64,000 nucleotides of DNA from an uncultured Psychroserpens sp. (GCA_947488655.1 CANKZZ010000002.1:62001-126000); one strand, 5' to 3'; counted from the stretch's first letter, positions 7,674 through 16,723 are shown. Numbers and translations are program-made. The notes: a model not told the origin generated them from the sequence alone.

Positions 7674-8879
7674 TTAAGCGATTAATTTCAATGAAATTTG
7701 CATGGTTGTTCCTTTTCCAATTTCCGAAGAAAGTACTTTTATTTTTCCGTTATGGTAATCTTCTATAATACGTTTTGCTAAAGATAATCCTAATCCCCAA
7801 CCTCTCTTTTTTGTGGTATATCCAGGTTGAAATACCGAGTTAAAGCTTTGTTTAGAAATTCCTTTTCCGGTATCTTCTACGGTAATTTTTACATATTTAT
7901 CGTCATTGGTAATGACAAGTTTTAAGTGACCTCTACCTTTCATTGCGTCAATAGCATTCTTCACTAAATTTTCAATAGTCCAGCTAAACAGTTGTTTATT
8001 TAGGTTTACATATAGTGTTTTGTCTGGCACTAAAATTTCAAACTCAATTAATTTAGATGATCGCGCTTTTAAATACTCATAAGATTCTACAGTTTCTTGC
8101 ACAATATCACATCGCTTTAATGTTGGTAAAGAGCCAATTTTGCTAAAACGATCTGTAATGGTTTGTAGTCTTGTAATGTCTTTTTCAATTTCAATTAAAT
8201 AGTCTGGGTTGACGTTTTCGCTTCTTAAAATTTCTGTCCATCCTACTAGAGACGATAATGGTGTGCCAATTTGATGCGCAGTTTCTTTTGCCATACCTGT
8301 CCACAATTTGTTTTGATCTGCGGTTTTTGCACTTTTATAAAAAAAGTAGGCTACAGCAGCAAAAAGTATGATTATTAATAATAAGGTTAAAGGGTAATAT
8401 TTTAATTTGTTGAGTAGTGGCGAGTTTCCGTAGTAAAGAATTTTATCATAACCTTCAATCTTAATAGGCTCGTTTTCTTGACTGTATTTTATAATTAATG
8501 TTTTATGATTGTTAGCTACATTTATAGAATCTTTTTTTAGCTGTAATACATTGTTTTCTACATTACCACTAATATTTCTATAAATAACAACTGTAGAATC
8601 CAACTCTGTTAGAATCATTGGAGTTGTGTTATTATTGTCTAAAATCTCGAACGCTAAATCTAATTCGCCAAAGATATCATCGCTTTGGTTCTTTTCAGAT
8701 TCTGCAATTGCTCTTTGCAGGTCACGTTGGGCAGATGACCATATTTGCATTTTACTGCGCTCCTCTGCCTTAAAATTTTGAAAAAATACGTACGTATTCC
8801 ATAATATAAGAGAGATGATAATAAAGGAAGCCACAATGATAATCCATCGTGTCATATTACGGTTTATGGTTAATGCCAT
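7674..8879 (-). CDS. Membrane sensor histidine kinase without an adjacent response regulator
   Basis: This 401-residue kinase has a transmembrane helix at residues 11-32, a periplasmic sensor region of about 130 residues, a second helix at 164-182, then the H-box AHQIGTPLSSL with the phospho-accepting His202. An HATPase_c domain follows with the N box ENLVKNAIDA, G1 box DTGKGI and G2 box GWGLGLSLAK. The H-box form AHQIGTPL is a flavobacterial variant of HE(I/L)(R/K)TPL. No HAMP domain and no response regulator gene lie nearby, so its partner is encoded elsewhere. It also contains one TTCTTCGGAA motif near its 3' end. Confidence 0.9.
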   Translation of the reverse strand: MALTINRNMTRWIIIVASFIIISLILWNTYVFFQNFKAEERSKMQIWSSAQRDLQRAIAESEKNQSDDIFGELDLAFEILDNNNTTPMILTELDSTVVIYRNISGNVENNVLQLKKDSINVANNHKTLIIKYSQENEPIKIEGYDKILYYGNSPLLNKLKYYPLTLLLIIILFAAVAYFFYKSAKTADQNKLWTGMAKETAHQIGTPLSSLVGWTEILRSENVNPDYLIEIEKDITRLQTITDRFSKIGSLPTLKRCDIVQETVESYEYLKARSSKLIEFEILVPDKTLYVNLNKQLFSWTIENLVKNAIDAMKGRGHLKLVITNDDKYVKITVEDTGKGISKQSFNSVFQPGYTTKKRGWGLGLSLAKRIIEDYHNGKIKVLSSEIGKGTTMQISLKLIA

Positions 8880-9028
8880 TAATTGCTGTTTTGAATTTTA
8901 AATATAAACGATTTATGTTAATAATATTGTCTTCATAGAAGGCGAATTCATTTTTATAGCGTTTACAATAGTGTTACATTTGCATTTCAATATCTTGAAA
9001 CGGTTGTATTTAACCAAAAATCAAACAC

Positions 9029-9898
9029 ATGGCATCATTTAATCCAAAAGACATTTCTACTGGCAAGTTACATGGTTACTTATTAAGTGCTGTAGCTCCT
9101 AGACCAATAGCTTTTGCAAGTACAATAGATGCTAATGGAAATCCTAATTTATCGCCTTTTAGTTTTTTTAATGTGTTTAGTGCTAATCCGCCAATTATGA
9201 TTTTTTCTCCTGCGCGTCGTGTAAGAGATAATACAACAAAGCATACATTAGAAAATGTTGAGCTTACAAAAGAAGTCGTAATTAATGTGGTTAATTATGA
9301 CATTGTACACCAAATGTCTTTGAGTAGTACAGAGTATGCTCAAGGCGTAAACGAGTTTGAAAAAACTGGGTTAACAATGCTTTCTTCGGAAATTGTAAAA
9401 CCTTTTAGAGTTGCAGAGTCTCCAGTTCAATTTGAATGTAAAGTAAATGAGATTGTACATTTAGGTACCGAAGGTGGAGCAGGAAACCTAGTTATATGCG
9501 AAGTCGTTAAACTTCATATTGCAGATGAGGTTTTAGACGAAAATGATGTTATTGACCAAAATAAATTAGACTTGGTGGCAAGAGCAGGTGGAAGTTATTA
9601 CAGTAGAGCTAATAGAGGCTTTTTTGAAATCCCAAAACCTTTATCAACCTTAGGGATTGGTGTAGATAATATGCCTGCCGAAGTTAAAAACAGTATGATT
9701 TTAACGGGTAACGATTTAGGAATGTTAGGTAATGTTGAGGTATTACCAAGTAAGATAGATATTGATAAGTTTTTAAACGACATAAGTGAGAATTACCCAA
9801 ATATTAAGGAGATGTCTCATAGAGAAAAACATAAAATTGCCAGAAACTATTTGAGTTTTGGTGATGTAGATAGTGCATGGAAAATGTTGCTATCATAA
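9029..9898 (+). CDS. Flavin reductase-like FMN-binding split-barrel protein
   Basis: The 289-residue protein has the N-terminal signature of flavin reductase-like proteins: APRPIAFASTID, then NLSPFSFFNVFSANPPI, which form the FMN-binding split barrel. Relatives reduce flavins with NAD(P)H for partner monooxygenases or act as stand-alone flavoproteins. The C-terminal 90 residues extend beyond the barrel, as is usual in the Bacteroidota branch. The partner oxygenase is not visible here, so the physiological substrate remains unknown. The gene is followed closely by the DUF3127 gene on the same strand. Confidence 0.85.
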   Translation: MASFNPKDISTGKLHGYLLSAVAPRPIAFASTIDANGNPNLSPFSFFNVFSANPPIMIFSPARRVRDNTTKHTLENVELTKEVVINVVNYDIVHQMSLSSTEYAQGVNEFEKTGLTMLSSEIVKPFRVAESPVQFECKVNEIVHLGTEGGAGNLVICEVVKLHIADEVLDENDVIDQNKLDLVARAGGSYYSRANRGFFEIPKPLSTLGIGVDNMPAEVKNSMILTGNDLGMLGNVEVLPSKIDIDKFLNDISENYPNIKEMSHREKHKIARNYLSFGDVDSAWKMLLS

Positions 9899-9936
9899 CT
9901 ATAATGAATCTATAATTAAATATAAGTAATACAAAA

Positions 9937-10308
9937 ATGGAAGTACAAGGAAAAATCAAGATGATTGGAGAAACTCAAACTTTTGGAAGTAACGGGTTTA
10001 GAAAGAGAGAATTAGTAGTAACTACAGAGGAGCAATACCCACAACATATTTTAGTAGAATTTGTTCAAGATAAAACAGATTTATTAAATAGCTACCAAGT
10101 TGGTCAGGCTGTTAAAGTAAATATCAATTTAAGAGGAAGAGAATGGGTTAACCCTCAAGGAGAAACTAAATATTTTAACTCTGTACAAGGATGGAGAATT
10201 GAAGCTGCTCAACCAGCTGGTAACAATGCACCACCTGTAGCTCCAACAGAGGCTTTTGAGCCAGCAACAAATTTAAACGAAGAAGATCATGACGATTTAC
10301 CGTTTTAA
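9937..10308 (+). CDS. DUF3127 protein with an SSB-like C-terminal tip
   Basis: This 123-residue protein is a DUF3127 member, predicted to have an OB-like beta-barrel in residues 1-90 (MEVQGKIKMIGETQTFG..., LRGREWVNPQGE). A flexible proline/alanine-rich linker then ends in the acidic tip EEDHDDLPF. The last residues closely resemble the DDDIPF tip by which single-stranded DNA-binding protein recruits RecQ, RecO, PriA, PolIII chi and others. A nucleic-acid-binding role is therefore plausible but unproven. It lies 38 bases after the flavin reductase gene and is closed by a terminator. Confidence 0.85.
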   Translation: MEVQGKIKMIGETQTFGSNGFRKRELVVTTEEQYPQHILVEFVQDKTDLLNSYQVGQAVKVNINLRGREWVNPQGETKYFNSVQGWRIEAAQPAGNNAPPVAPTEAFEPATNLNEEDHDDLPF

Positions 10309-10325
10309 TCTAAATACATTAATTG

Positions 10326-10348
10326 TACACTGAGCTCGTTGAGGTGTA
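10326..10348. repeat. Imperfect REP-like hairpin (TACAC ... GTGTA)
   Basis: TACAC and GTGTA flank GAGCTC, itself palindromic. The pattern recalls the family of short flavobacterial intergenic palindromes with ends CACTGAG. Its repeat status is from memory and unverified. Confidence 0.35.
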
Positions 10349-10360
10349 TCGTTAAATTTA

Positions 10361-10397
10361 TAAAAGCCTCGATGTTAATTGAGGCTTTTATGTTTTT
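10361..10397 (+). terminator. Intrinsic terminator after DUF3127
   Basis: TAAAAGCCTC (10361-10370) pairs with GAGGCTTTTA (10381-10390), followed by TGTTTTTT. Confidence 0.75.
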
Positions 10398-10422
10398 TAG
10401 AATTAAAAATTAAATTTTATAA

Positions 10423-11046
10423 ATGCATTTACTTTCAAATGACATCGTATTTCCAGATGTGAGATTAACTTCTAAAGAAGGTATACTCGCAATTGGTGGA
10501 GATTTATCTGTAGAGCGATTATTACTGGCTTATAAAAGCGGAATTTTCCCTTGGTTTGATGATGAAGACCCATTAATGTGGTGGTCGCCAGATCCTCGAT
10601 TTGTTCTTTTTCCGGAGCAATTAAAAGTATCTAAAAGTATGAAACAGGTGCTTAGAAATACCAATTTTGAATTCACAGTAAATAAGGATTTTATTGGTGT
10701 GATTAATCAGTGTTCTACAATAAAAAGAGAAGGTCAAAATGGCACGTGGATTACAGATAATATGATATCTGCCTACATAAAATTGCATGAGTTAGGTTAT
10801 GCAAAATCTGTTGAGGTATGGCTAGATAATGAACTCGTTGGAGGCTTATATGGCATTGATGTTAACAATGGTGTGTTTTGTGGAGAAAGCATGTTTAGTT
10901 TAGTAAGTAATGCGAGTAAAGTTGGTTTTATCACGTTTGTTCAAAACTCAAATTATAAACTAATAGATTGTCAAGTGTATACAAATCATCTTGAAAGTTT
11001 GGGTGCTCAAGATATCTCTAGAGAAGAATTTTTAACATATTTATAA
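10423..11046 (+). CDS. aat: Leucyl/phenylalanyl-tRNA-protein transferase
   Basis: At 207 residues the protein is standard for Aat. Family hallmarks include GILAIGGDLS, the substrate-pocket stretch GIFPWFDDEDPLMWWSPDPR (residues about 40-60), GTWIT and GGLYGI...GESMFS. The enzyme attaches Leu or Phe from charged tRNA to proteins with N-terminal Lys or Arg, creating N-degrons that are read by ClpS and degraded by ClpAP. It converges on tag with two bases between the genes. Confidence 0.95.
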   Translation: MHLLSNDIVFPDVRLTSKEGILAIGGDLSVERLLLAYKSGIFPWFDDEDPLMWWSPDPRFVLFPEQLKVSKSMKQVLRNTNFEFTVNKDFIGVINQCSTIKREGQNGTWITDNMISAYIKLHELGYAKSVEVWLDNELVGGLYGIDVNNGVFCGESMFSLVSNASKVGFITFVQNSNYKLIDCQVYTNHLESLGAQDISREEFLTYL

Positions 11047-11048
11047 AA

Positions 11049-11612
11049 TTAAACTTCATTATACCTAAAGCAATTTACTTCATGATCGTTTACCATTCCT
11101 GTGGCTTGCATATGTGCGTAGATTACGGTAGAGCCAACAAATTTAAAGCCACGCTTTTTTAAATCTTTACTAATAACATCACTCAAAGGAGTATTTGCTG
11201 GAGCCTCTTTATAATTATTAATCTTATTTTTTATGGGTTTATCATCTACAAAACCCCAAATGTATTTTGAAAAAGACCCAAATTCTTTTTGAATTTCCAT
11301 AAATGCCAGAGCATTGGTGATGGTAGCATTTACTTTTAATTTATTTCTAATAATGCCTTCGTTTTGGAGTAGGCTATCAATTTTTTTTTGGTTGTAAGTG
11401 GCAATCTTTTTGTAATCAAAATGATCAAATGCTTTTCTAAAGTTTTCGCGCTTTTTAAGAATTGTAATCCAACTTAAACCAGCTTGAAACGTTTCTAAAA
11501 TAAGAAATTCAAATAGTGTGTCGTCATCCTTAACAGGAACTCCCCATTCTTCATCATGATAAGCTTCGTACAGCGCATCCCCTTTACACCAACCGCATTT
11601 ATGTTTTTCCAT
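11049..11612 (-). CDS. tag: DNA-3-methyladenine glycosylase I
   Basis: This 187-residue base-excision enzyme removes 3-methyladenine from alkylated DNA. The zinc-snap ligands are visible: Cys6 and His19 near the N-terminus (CGWCKGD, AYHDEEWG) and the His/Cys pair in DHEVNCF near the C-terminus. ETFQAGLSWITIL is the family's core helix region containing the substrate-contacting glutamate. The gene is alone on this strand and runs tail-to-tail into aat. Confidence 0.95.
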   Translation of the reverse strand: MEKHKCGWCKGDALYEAYHDEEWGVPVKDDDTLFEFLILETFQAGLSWITILKKRENFRKAFDHFDYKKIATYNQKKIDSLLQNEGIIRNKLKVNATITNALAFMEIQKEFGSFSKYIWGFVDDKPIKNKINNYKEAPANTPLSDVISKDLKKRGFKFVGSTVIYAHMQATGMVNDHEVNCFRYNEV

Positions 11613-11759
11613 ACTAATACTATTATTTACTTACTGTTTTTAAAAATAGTAAGTTTTTAGTTAATGCTTCGTCTTAGAGAATAATATAAACAAGCAATTT
11701 TTATGATTAATATCATTTTCTTCGGAAATGAAAATACTTAAATTGCAACCTGCAATACT

Positions 11760-12380
11760 ATGAACATTTTGGAAGATACATCAATAAAGCAAATCATTAC
11801 AGCAAGTTTAAAAAAAGCAATCTCATATCAAGATTATCGAGATTTGGTACAACAATTAGTAATAAACAAATCTACGACCGGTAATGAAAAAACCGAAGCT
11901 CTAGTTAATTACACTATGCTTAACGACAGGAGAATGAAACGATGGGATAAGACGCTTAAAATTTCGGAAGAGATGAAAGAACAGGCTTCAAATTTTAACG
12001 GTAATGTAACTTGGTTAGTTATAACAGAGAGTTGGTGTGGTGATGCTGCACATGTAATACCAGCACTTAATAAAATAGCAGAGTTGTCTCCAAATATTAA
12101 TTTAAAATTGGTTTTTAGAGATGATAATGAAGCTTTAATGGATCATTTTTTAACTAATGGTGGTCGTGCTATTGCAAAATTAATCATGATAGATAATCTC
12201 ACTAATAAAGTCATTAATACTTATGGTCCTAGACCAACTAAAGCTACTGCGTTAGTTAATGATTTTAAAGCTAAGCATGGTGTTTTAACACCAGAGTTTA
12301 AAGAAGATTTACAAATTTGGTATAATAAAGATAAGGGTCAAAACATTATGAGTGATGCCTTAAACTTATTAAATATTTAA
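11760..12380 (+). CDS. Thioredoxin-like protein with a WCGDA active-site variant
   Basis: The 206-residue cytosolic protein belongs to the thioredoxin_9-type family. The segment VTWLVITESWCGDAAHVIPAL (residues 83-103) aligns with the thioredoxin active site, but the second cysteine is missing: it reads WCGDA, not WCGPC. It therefore cannot perform the usual two-cysteine disulfide exchange and may act by a monothiol mechanism or as a binding protein. A long helical N-terminus precedes the fold. A TTCTTCGGAA motif lies 33 bases upstream of the start. Confidence 0.8.
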   Translation: MNILEDTSIKQIITASLKKAISYQDYRDLVQQLVINKSTTGNEKTEALVNYTMLNDRRMKRWDKTLKISEEMKEQASNFNGNVTWLVITESWCGDAAHVIPALNKIAELSPNINLKLVFRDDNEALMDHFLTNGGRAIAKLIMIDNLTNKVINTYGPRPTKATALVNDFKAKHGVLTPEFKEDLQIWYNKDKGQNIMSDALNLLNI

Positions 12381-12383
12381 ACC

Positions 12384-13133
12384 TTATTTACTTTTAAAAT
12401 AGTAAGTGATAGACCCAATTTGACGTTTACGATTAGCAGTACTAAAGATAGCAGTATTGGCATAATCTAGAGCAGCGTCTATTAAGCATTGATTTTTACT
12501 GGACGATGATGAGTTAATATAAGTGTCTGTTACCTGACCTTGACCATTAACTGTGATGTTAACAACGATTTTACCTCCAGTTTCACATAAATATACAGGA
12601 GGAGGTAATTTTACTTTTTGTCTATTTTTTAACGAAAACGACACACTACTATTAGCATTACTTATACTATTTGTTTCAGATTTTTTTTGAGTGTGCATTG
12701 CTAGAACGTCGTTAGCTTTATTAAAGCGTTCTCGCTCTTTATCATCTAATGCATATTGTTTTGAAGTGTTAGACGGTGTTGTAGCTGTTAATACATCTTC
12801 AGAGTTTTGAGAAACATCCTCAAAAGAATTTTCATCTAATTTTTGATCATCATAAGTTGGCGCATTACTCATTGATTTAAAATTGCGCATCATTTCTTTA
12901 AACTCTTGGTCTTCATTAAAAGCCTCATTGGTGTTGGCTTGCTCGCTTGCTTCTAGCTCTTTAAGCTCTTGTTGTGCTTTTATCTCCTCTTGGGTTTGAG
13001 GTTCTATTTCATAATAACTTTCTGTAATAAAATCTGCTTTTTGTGAGATACTTAAACCAAACATAGCAAGCACAATTGTACCTGTAATTAAGGATGTAAA
13101 TAGAAGTGCTTTATGTTTTTCAACAAAGTTCAA
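12384..13133 (-). CDS. TonB-like energy transducer protein
   Basis: This 249-residue protein has one N-terminal transmembrane helix (residues 9-29), a long acidic/glutamine-rich periplasmic linker, and a C-terminal TonB-type domain. That domain contains GGKIVVNITVNGQGQVTDTYI and ends FSTANRKRQIGSITYYFKSK. Such proteins span the periplasm to energise outer-membrane receptors, although the branch with this architecture is often only annotated as energy transducer. It is the last gene of the minus-strand envelope run and lacks exbBD neighbours. Confidence 0.75.
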   Translation of the reverse strand: MNFVEKHKALLFTSLITGTIVLAMFGLSISQKADFITESYYEIEPQTQEEIKAQQELKELEASEQANTNEAFNEDQEFKEMMRNFKSMSNAPTYDDQKLDENSFEDVSQNSEDVLTATTPSNTSKQYALDDKERERFNKANDVLAMHTQKKSETNSISNANSSVSFSLKNRQKVKLPPPVYLCETGGKIVVNITVNGQGQVTDTYINSSSSSKNQCLIDAALDYANTAIFSTANRKRQIGSITYYFKSK

Positions 13134-13202
13134 GTAGGCAAAATTTTAATTAGAGTAAGTTATGTATGTTACTATATATACGTTCAATATAACAAAATTG
13201 GA

Positions 13203-13742
13203 TTAAAACAACATAAACTCCAAAAAAATGGCAAAGCTAGAGAGCTTGTTTTCTTGTCTAAAACCAAAACGCTTTCTACTAAAATCAAACCCAATTAACC
13301 ACGAATTTTTAAAGTCGTCATCATAAAAACGGTAGCCAATACCAGCTTTATACATACTGCCTTTTTCAAACGATTTTCCTAAATTAACTAGCGCACCATA
13401 ACCACCTCTTATAAAAACTTGATCGTCAAAATCTAGAATGTTATAAGTAAAATCTAAATAAACAGGTAAGAAGTTTAATCGTTGATCTATATAATAATCA
13501 TATTCTAAGTTTAACCCAATACTAGATCTCAAATCAAATTGGTAACCAATTGTGTTATTGATAAAAATACCGTTGAGATTAATAAATGTATCACCATAAT
13601 CATTAGCAATGGTGTAATCTTCATTGGTAGTTAGTGTGGCAGATAGTGATGCTTTATAAAATAAGCCATTTGTTTTTTCATCAGCCTGAGCTTGTATTGC
13701 AGTAAAAAAAAATAGAAATAGTAGAGTAGAGAATTGCTTCAT
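13203..13742 (-). CDS. Outer-membrane beta-barrel protein
   Basis: The 179-residue protein has a signal peptide (MKQFSTLLFLFFFTAIQAQA) and then alternating hydrophobic/aromatic strands ending in FAIFLEFMLF, a typical outer-membrane barrel terminus. The size suggests eight strands. No enzyme or receptor motif is visible. It follows truB on the same strand by 36 bases and may be co-transcribed with it. Confidence 0.7.
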   Translation of the reverse strand: MKQFSTLLFLFFFTAIQAQADEKTNGLFYKASLSATLTTNEDYTIANDYGDTFINLNGIFINNTIGYQFDLRSSIGLNLEYDYYIDQRLNFLPVYLDFTYNILDFDDQVFIRGGYGALVNLGKSFEKGSMYKAGIGYRFYDDDFKNSWLIGFDFSRKRFGFRQENKLSSFAIFLEFMLF

Positions 13743-13778
13743 AATTAGTTGAGTTTAGAAGCAAAATATTATCAATAA

Positions 13779-14474
13779 TTATTCCGAAGAAAGAGAACTT
13801 ATAAAATCTTCTGGAGAAACAGCATTATTAACATCGAACTCACCAATTTTTGTGCGCCTAAGTACAGATAGATGGGCTCCAGAGTTCAAGGCTTTCCCAA
13901 AATCGTGAGCTAAAGAACGTATGTAAGTCCCTTTACTGCACACGACTCGAAATTCTACATTTAAACCCTCAATTTTAGTGATTTCAAATGCCGAAATGCT
14001 CACTTTTCTAGATTTGATCTCAACATCTTCTCCAGCACGAGCGTACTCATACAATCGTTTTCCGTCTTTTTTTAATGCCGAAAATACTGGTGGAAATTGA
14101 TCAATTTCTCCAATAAACTGTTGCGTGGCATTATGTATATTTTCTTCGGAAATATGCTCGGTTGGAAATCTTTGGTCTATTTCAGATTCTAAATCATAAG
14201 AAGGTGTTGTACTACCCAAAACGAAAGTGCCTGTGTATTCTTTATCCTGACCTTGAAACGTATTGATTTGTTTGGTCATTTTACCTGTGCAGATAATTAA
14301 TAGACCTGTTGCTAGAGGATCAAGCGTACCTGCATGACCAACTTTAATTTTTTTGATGTTAAAGGCTTGCCTTATTTCCCAGCGTAATTTATTGACAGCC
14401 TGAAATGATGTCCACGTTAAGGGTTTATCTATAAGTAAAACTTGACCAGCTTGAAAATCTTCGGCAGTTATCAT
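13779..14474 (-). CDS. truB: tRNA pseudouridine(55) synthase TruB
   Basis: This 231-residue protein has the TruB catalytic motif GHAGTLDPLATG, with catalytic Asp52, and the N-terminal LIDKPLTWTSFQAV segment. It isomerises U55 to pseudouridine in the T loop of almost all tRNAs. The length fits short TruB forms without a PUA extension. It starts one base after the uppP stop, a tight coupling typical of Bacteroidota. Two TTCTTCGGAA motifs lie inside it, one forming its last codons (SLSSE). Confidence 0.95.
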   Translation of the reverse strand: MITAEDFQAGQVLLIDKPLTWTSFQAVNKLRWEIRQAFNIKKIKVGHAGTLDPLATGLLIICTGKMTKQINTFQGQDKEYTGTFVLGSTTPSYDLESEIDQRFPTEHISEENIHNATQQFIGEIDQFPPVFSALKKDGKRLYEYARAGEDVEIKSRKVSISAFEITKIEGLNVEFRVVCSKGTYIRSLAHDFGKALNSGAHLSVLRRTKIGEFDVNNAVSPEDFISSLSSE

Positions 14475-14475
14475 A

Positions 14476-15273
14476 TTATTTATTTAGTAGCGCAAAAGTA
14501 ATTGCAATGATGCCTACAATCACACAGTAGATTGCAAAGTAAGATAGTTTACTCTTTTTAACTAAAGCAATCATCCAGGTGCAAGCAAATAATCCTGCAA
14601 CAAATGCAGCAATAAAACCAATACCTAAACTTGTAAAATTAGCACTATCATATGTTATTTCTCCACCTAAAATGTCTTTGGCGATTTTTCCGAAGATAAG
14701 AGGCACAACCATTAAAAATGAAAAACGAGCAGCTTTAGTTTTATCGTTACCTAACAGTACAGATGTAGATATTGTAGCTCCAGAGCGAGAAATACCTGGG
14801 AGCATTGCAATTGCTTGAGAAACACCAATGATAAATGCATTAGAGAAGGTCACTTTTTTATTGGTGTCTTTTGCTCTGTCTGCTAAAAATAGAAGTGCAG
14901 CAGTAACTAAAAGCATACAACCAACAAGTAGTATATTACCACCAAATAATTGCTCTAATTGTTCTTCAAAAAAGAGCCCAACAATAACAGCAGGAATCAT
15001 AGATAATGCAATTTTAGAAACAAATTGTAAATCATCGTTCCATTCAAATTTTAGAACACCTTTAAGAAGGTCTAAAATATCTTTTCTAAATACTACGATT
15101 GTGCTTAATGCAGTTGCAAAATGTAAAACAACGGTAAATAATAAACTTTCCTTTGGTAGAGAATCATCGCCTAATATGGCTTTTCCTAATTCTAAATGAC
15201 CACTAGATGATACTGGTAAAAACTCAGTAAGACCTTGTATAATTCCTAATATAATTGAATCGATGATATCCAT
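14476..15273 (-). CDS. uppP: Undecaprenyl-diphosphatase
   Basis: The 265-residue integral membrane protein has the UppP (BacA) signatures QGLTEFLPVSSSGH (residues 13-26) and PGISRSGATI near residue 155. It dephosphorylates undecaprenyl diphosphate to recycle the lipid carrier for peptidoglycan and other cell-wall polymers, and its overexpression gives bacitracin resistance. Seven to eight transmembrane helices are visible. It is embedded between DUF3098 and truB in the ftsX operon. Confidence 0.95.
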   Translation of the reverse strand: MDIIDSIILGIIQGLTEFLPVSSSGHLELGKAILGDDSLPKESLLFTVVLHFATALSTIVVFRKDILDLLKGVLKFEWNDDLQFVSKIALSMIPAVIVGLFFEEQLEQLFGGNILLVGCMLLVTAALLFLADRAKDTNKKVTFSNAFIIGVSQAIAMLPGISRSGATISTSVLLGNDKTKAARFSFLMVVPLIFGKIAKDILGGEITYDSANFTSLGIGFIAAFVAGLFACTWMIALVKKSKLSYFAIYCVIVGIIAITFALLNK

Positions 15274-15340
15274 GAGGCAAATATCAACTAACCAATATCA
15301 ATTTCCAAATAAGAGAATTGGAAACTGTAAATTTTGAAAA

Positions 15341-15610
15341 TTAAGATTTGGTTTTAGACGCTTTATTTGGATTCAATAATATCGCATATACTTGTATGCC
15401 AAAGCCAAGTAATACAAGTGTTGGTGCTAATCTAATACGTGTCCAGCTAAAAATTGATGGGTCAAATACGTTAGGGTCGTCACTGCCACCACCAGACATT
15501 AAAATAAAACCAAGTACAATTGATGCTAAACCAATAAGCATAAATTTGTAATTCTTTTTTCCGAAGATAAATTCGTTTTTTGATGCGTTTTTACGTTTTT
15601 GTTCTCCCAT
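15341..15610 (-). CDS. DUF3098 small membrane protein
   Basis: The 89-residue protein has two transmembrane helices (about residues 23-40 and 62-80) separated by a loop with GGGSDDPNVFDPSIFSWTR, typical of DUF3098. The family is found in Bacteroidota next to ftsX and uppP, which hints at a role in cell division or envelope synthesis; its function is not known. Start ATG is unambiguous and follows the upstream lipoprotein gene by nine bases. Confidence 0.85.
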   Translation of the reverse strand: MGEQKRKNASKNEFIFGKKNYKFMLIGLASIVLGFILMSGGGSDDPNVFDPSIFSWTRIRLAPTLVLLGFGIQVYAILLNPNKASKTKS

Positions 15611-15619
15611 GATTTTAAA

Positions 15620-15997
15620 TTAATCCTCTGTGTTATTTGTAGTAGAGGGAAATTCTGTAAAAATAATGTCATCTCCAATTGCTAATTGTGCAATATGCTC
15701 TGACGTACCATAAAATAATTTTGGTAAGTGCAAAGTAACAGTTTTATTTAAAACTTTTGCGTTAAGAGAATCTAAATTTAATCCGTTTTCTAATCCACGA
15801 TTAATGTAATAAAAATCTGTACCTGCATCATGAAACACAATATCGTAAGATGAGCCCTCTGTTATTTTAATAATTTTTGCTGTAATAATTTCACAGTCTT
15901 CAGGCTTGGGATTGTTAATAATACAAGAGTGAAATGACAATGAAATTATAAATGCAATTATGATAATTAAAGAAAACCAGAGTTTGCGTTTATTCAT
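15620..15997 (-). CDS. Hypothetical lipoprotein or membrane-anchored protein
   Basis: About 125 residues. From the internal ATG at 15997 the protein begins MNKRKLWFSLIIIIAFIISL and has a cysteine in FHSCIIN at a plausible lipidation site. The rest is a small beta-rich domain (EIITAKIIKITEGSSYDIVFHDAG). A start 30 bases upstream is possible but adds a polar leader before the signal. I do not recognise the family. It lies within the ftsX-uppP run and is probably co-transcribed. Confidence 0.6.
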   Translation of the reverse strand: MNKRKLWFSLIIIIAFIISLSFHSCIINNPKPEDCEIITAKIIKITEGSSYDIVFHDAGTDFYYINRGLENGLNLDSLNAKVLNKTVTLHLPKLFYGTSEHIAQLAIGDDIIFTEFPSTTNNTED

Positions 15998-16051
15998 TAT
16001 TTTGAGGGATTGGTTGCAAACAACCAAACGAAAAAAAACAAAATATATTGC

Positions 16052-16711
16052 CTAAGATTTCTTTTTAGATTTAGAGGCATTAAAAGACATTTTGTCTATT
16101 AAATTTTGTAACGATTGACGTTGTTGATCTGTATCATAAGATAAAATGATAGAAAAACTAAATCCGTTAATTATGGTAGTCATATATTCTTGTCTAAAAG
16201 AAATGCCCATATAATCACCAGTAACCGTCATAACATCAAAAGTTTGATCTCCAATAGTTCTTGTCGTGTAGTTATCTTCAAACTCATAATCTACTACAGT
16301 TTGTGACATTAATTTTCTGGCTTCGTCTAAATAATCGCTACCTCGTTTTACCCTTGGGTACATTTTTGTGTTTTCGGCAAGTACTACTATAGAGTAGTTA
16401 TATTCTATAGATTGCTCTAAGGGATGTCTATATGCCGAAAAGAGATTAGCAGTATTAACCTCTGTGGCCTTAATTGCTGCTTTAACATTATCATTGGTTA
16501 TTAACTCTGCTCCATATTGAGCAGTTTCATTCATTTGTTCTTGTGTTTGTATATTCCAAGACTCATCAAAATCTAACCTAAATTTAAAATAATCATTAGT
16601 GTAAATACCATTTTCTATAGTACCATAATCAAAATTTTCGGGCATTTTTTTGTCTTCATTGCAACTTATAAAACATACAATGGTTACGAGTAAAATGATA
16701 TTTTTAAACAT
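16052..16711 (-). CDS. Hypothetical lipoprotein
   Basis: The 219-residue protein has a lipoprotein signal MFKNIILLVTIVCFISC with cysteine at residue 17. The mature part starts with an acidic spacer and resembles the PsbP-like or serine-rich single-domain lipoproteins that have FKFRLDFDESWNIQ and a C-terminal FSIILSYDTDQQ repeat, as in families describing a foldable stress-related envelope protein. Function unknown. It lies 12 bases after ftsX in the same operon. Confidence 0.6.
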   Translation of the reverse strand: MFKNIILLVTIVCFISCNEDKKMPENFDYGTIENGIYTNDYFKFRLDFDESWNIQTQEQMNETAQYGAELITNDNVKAAIKATEVNTANLFSAYRHPLEQSIEYNYSIVVLAENTKMYPRVKRGSDYLDEARKLMSQTVVDYEFEDNYTTRTIGDQTFDVMTVTGDYMGISFRQEYMTTIINGFSFSIILSYDTDQQRQSLQNLIDKMSFNASKSKKKS

Positions 16712-16723
16712 ATAGAAGTTGAT

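Noticed and set aside
14828-15199. Open frame of 123 codons opposite uppP
   Set aside because: It lies fully inside a clear uppP gene, has no recognisable domain, and its composition fits an antisense shadow.
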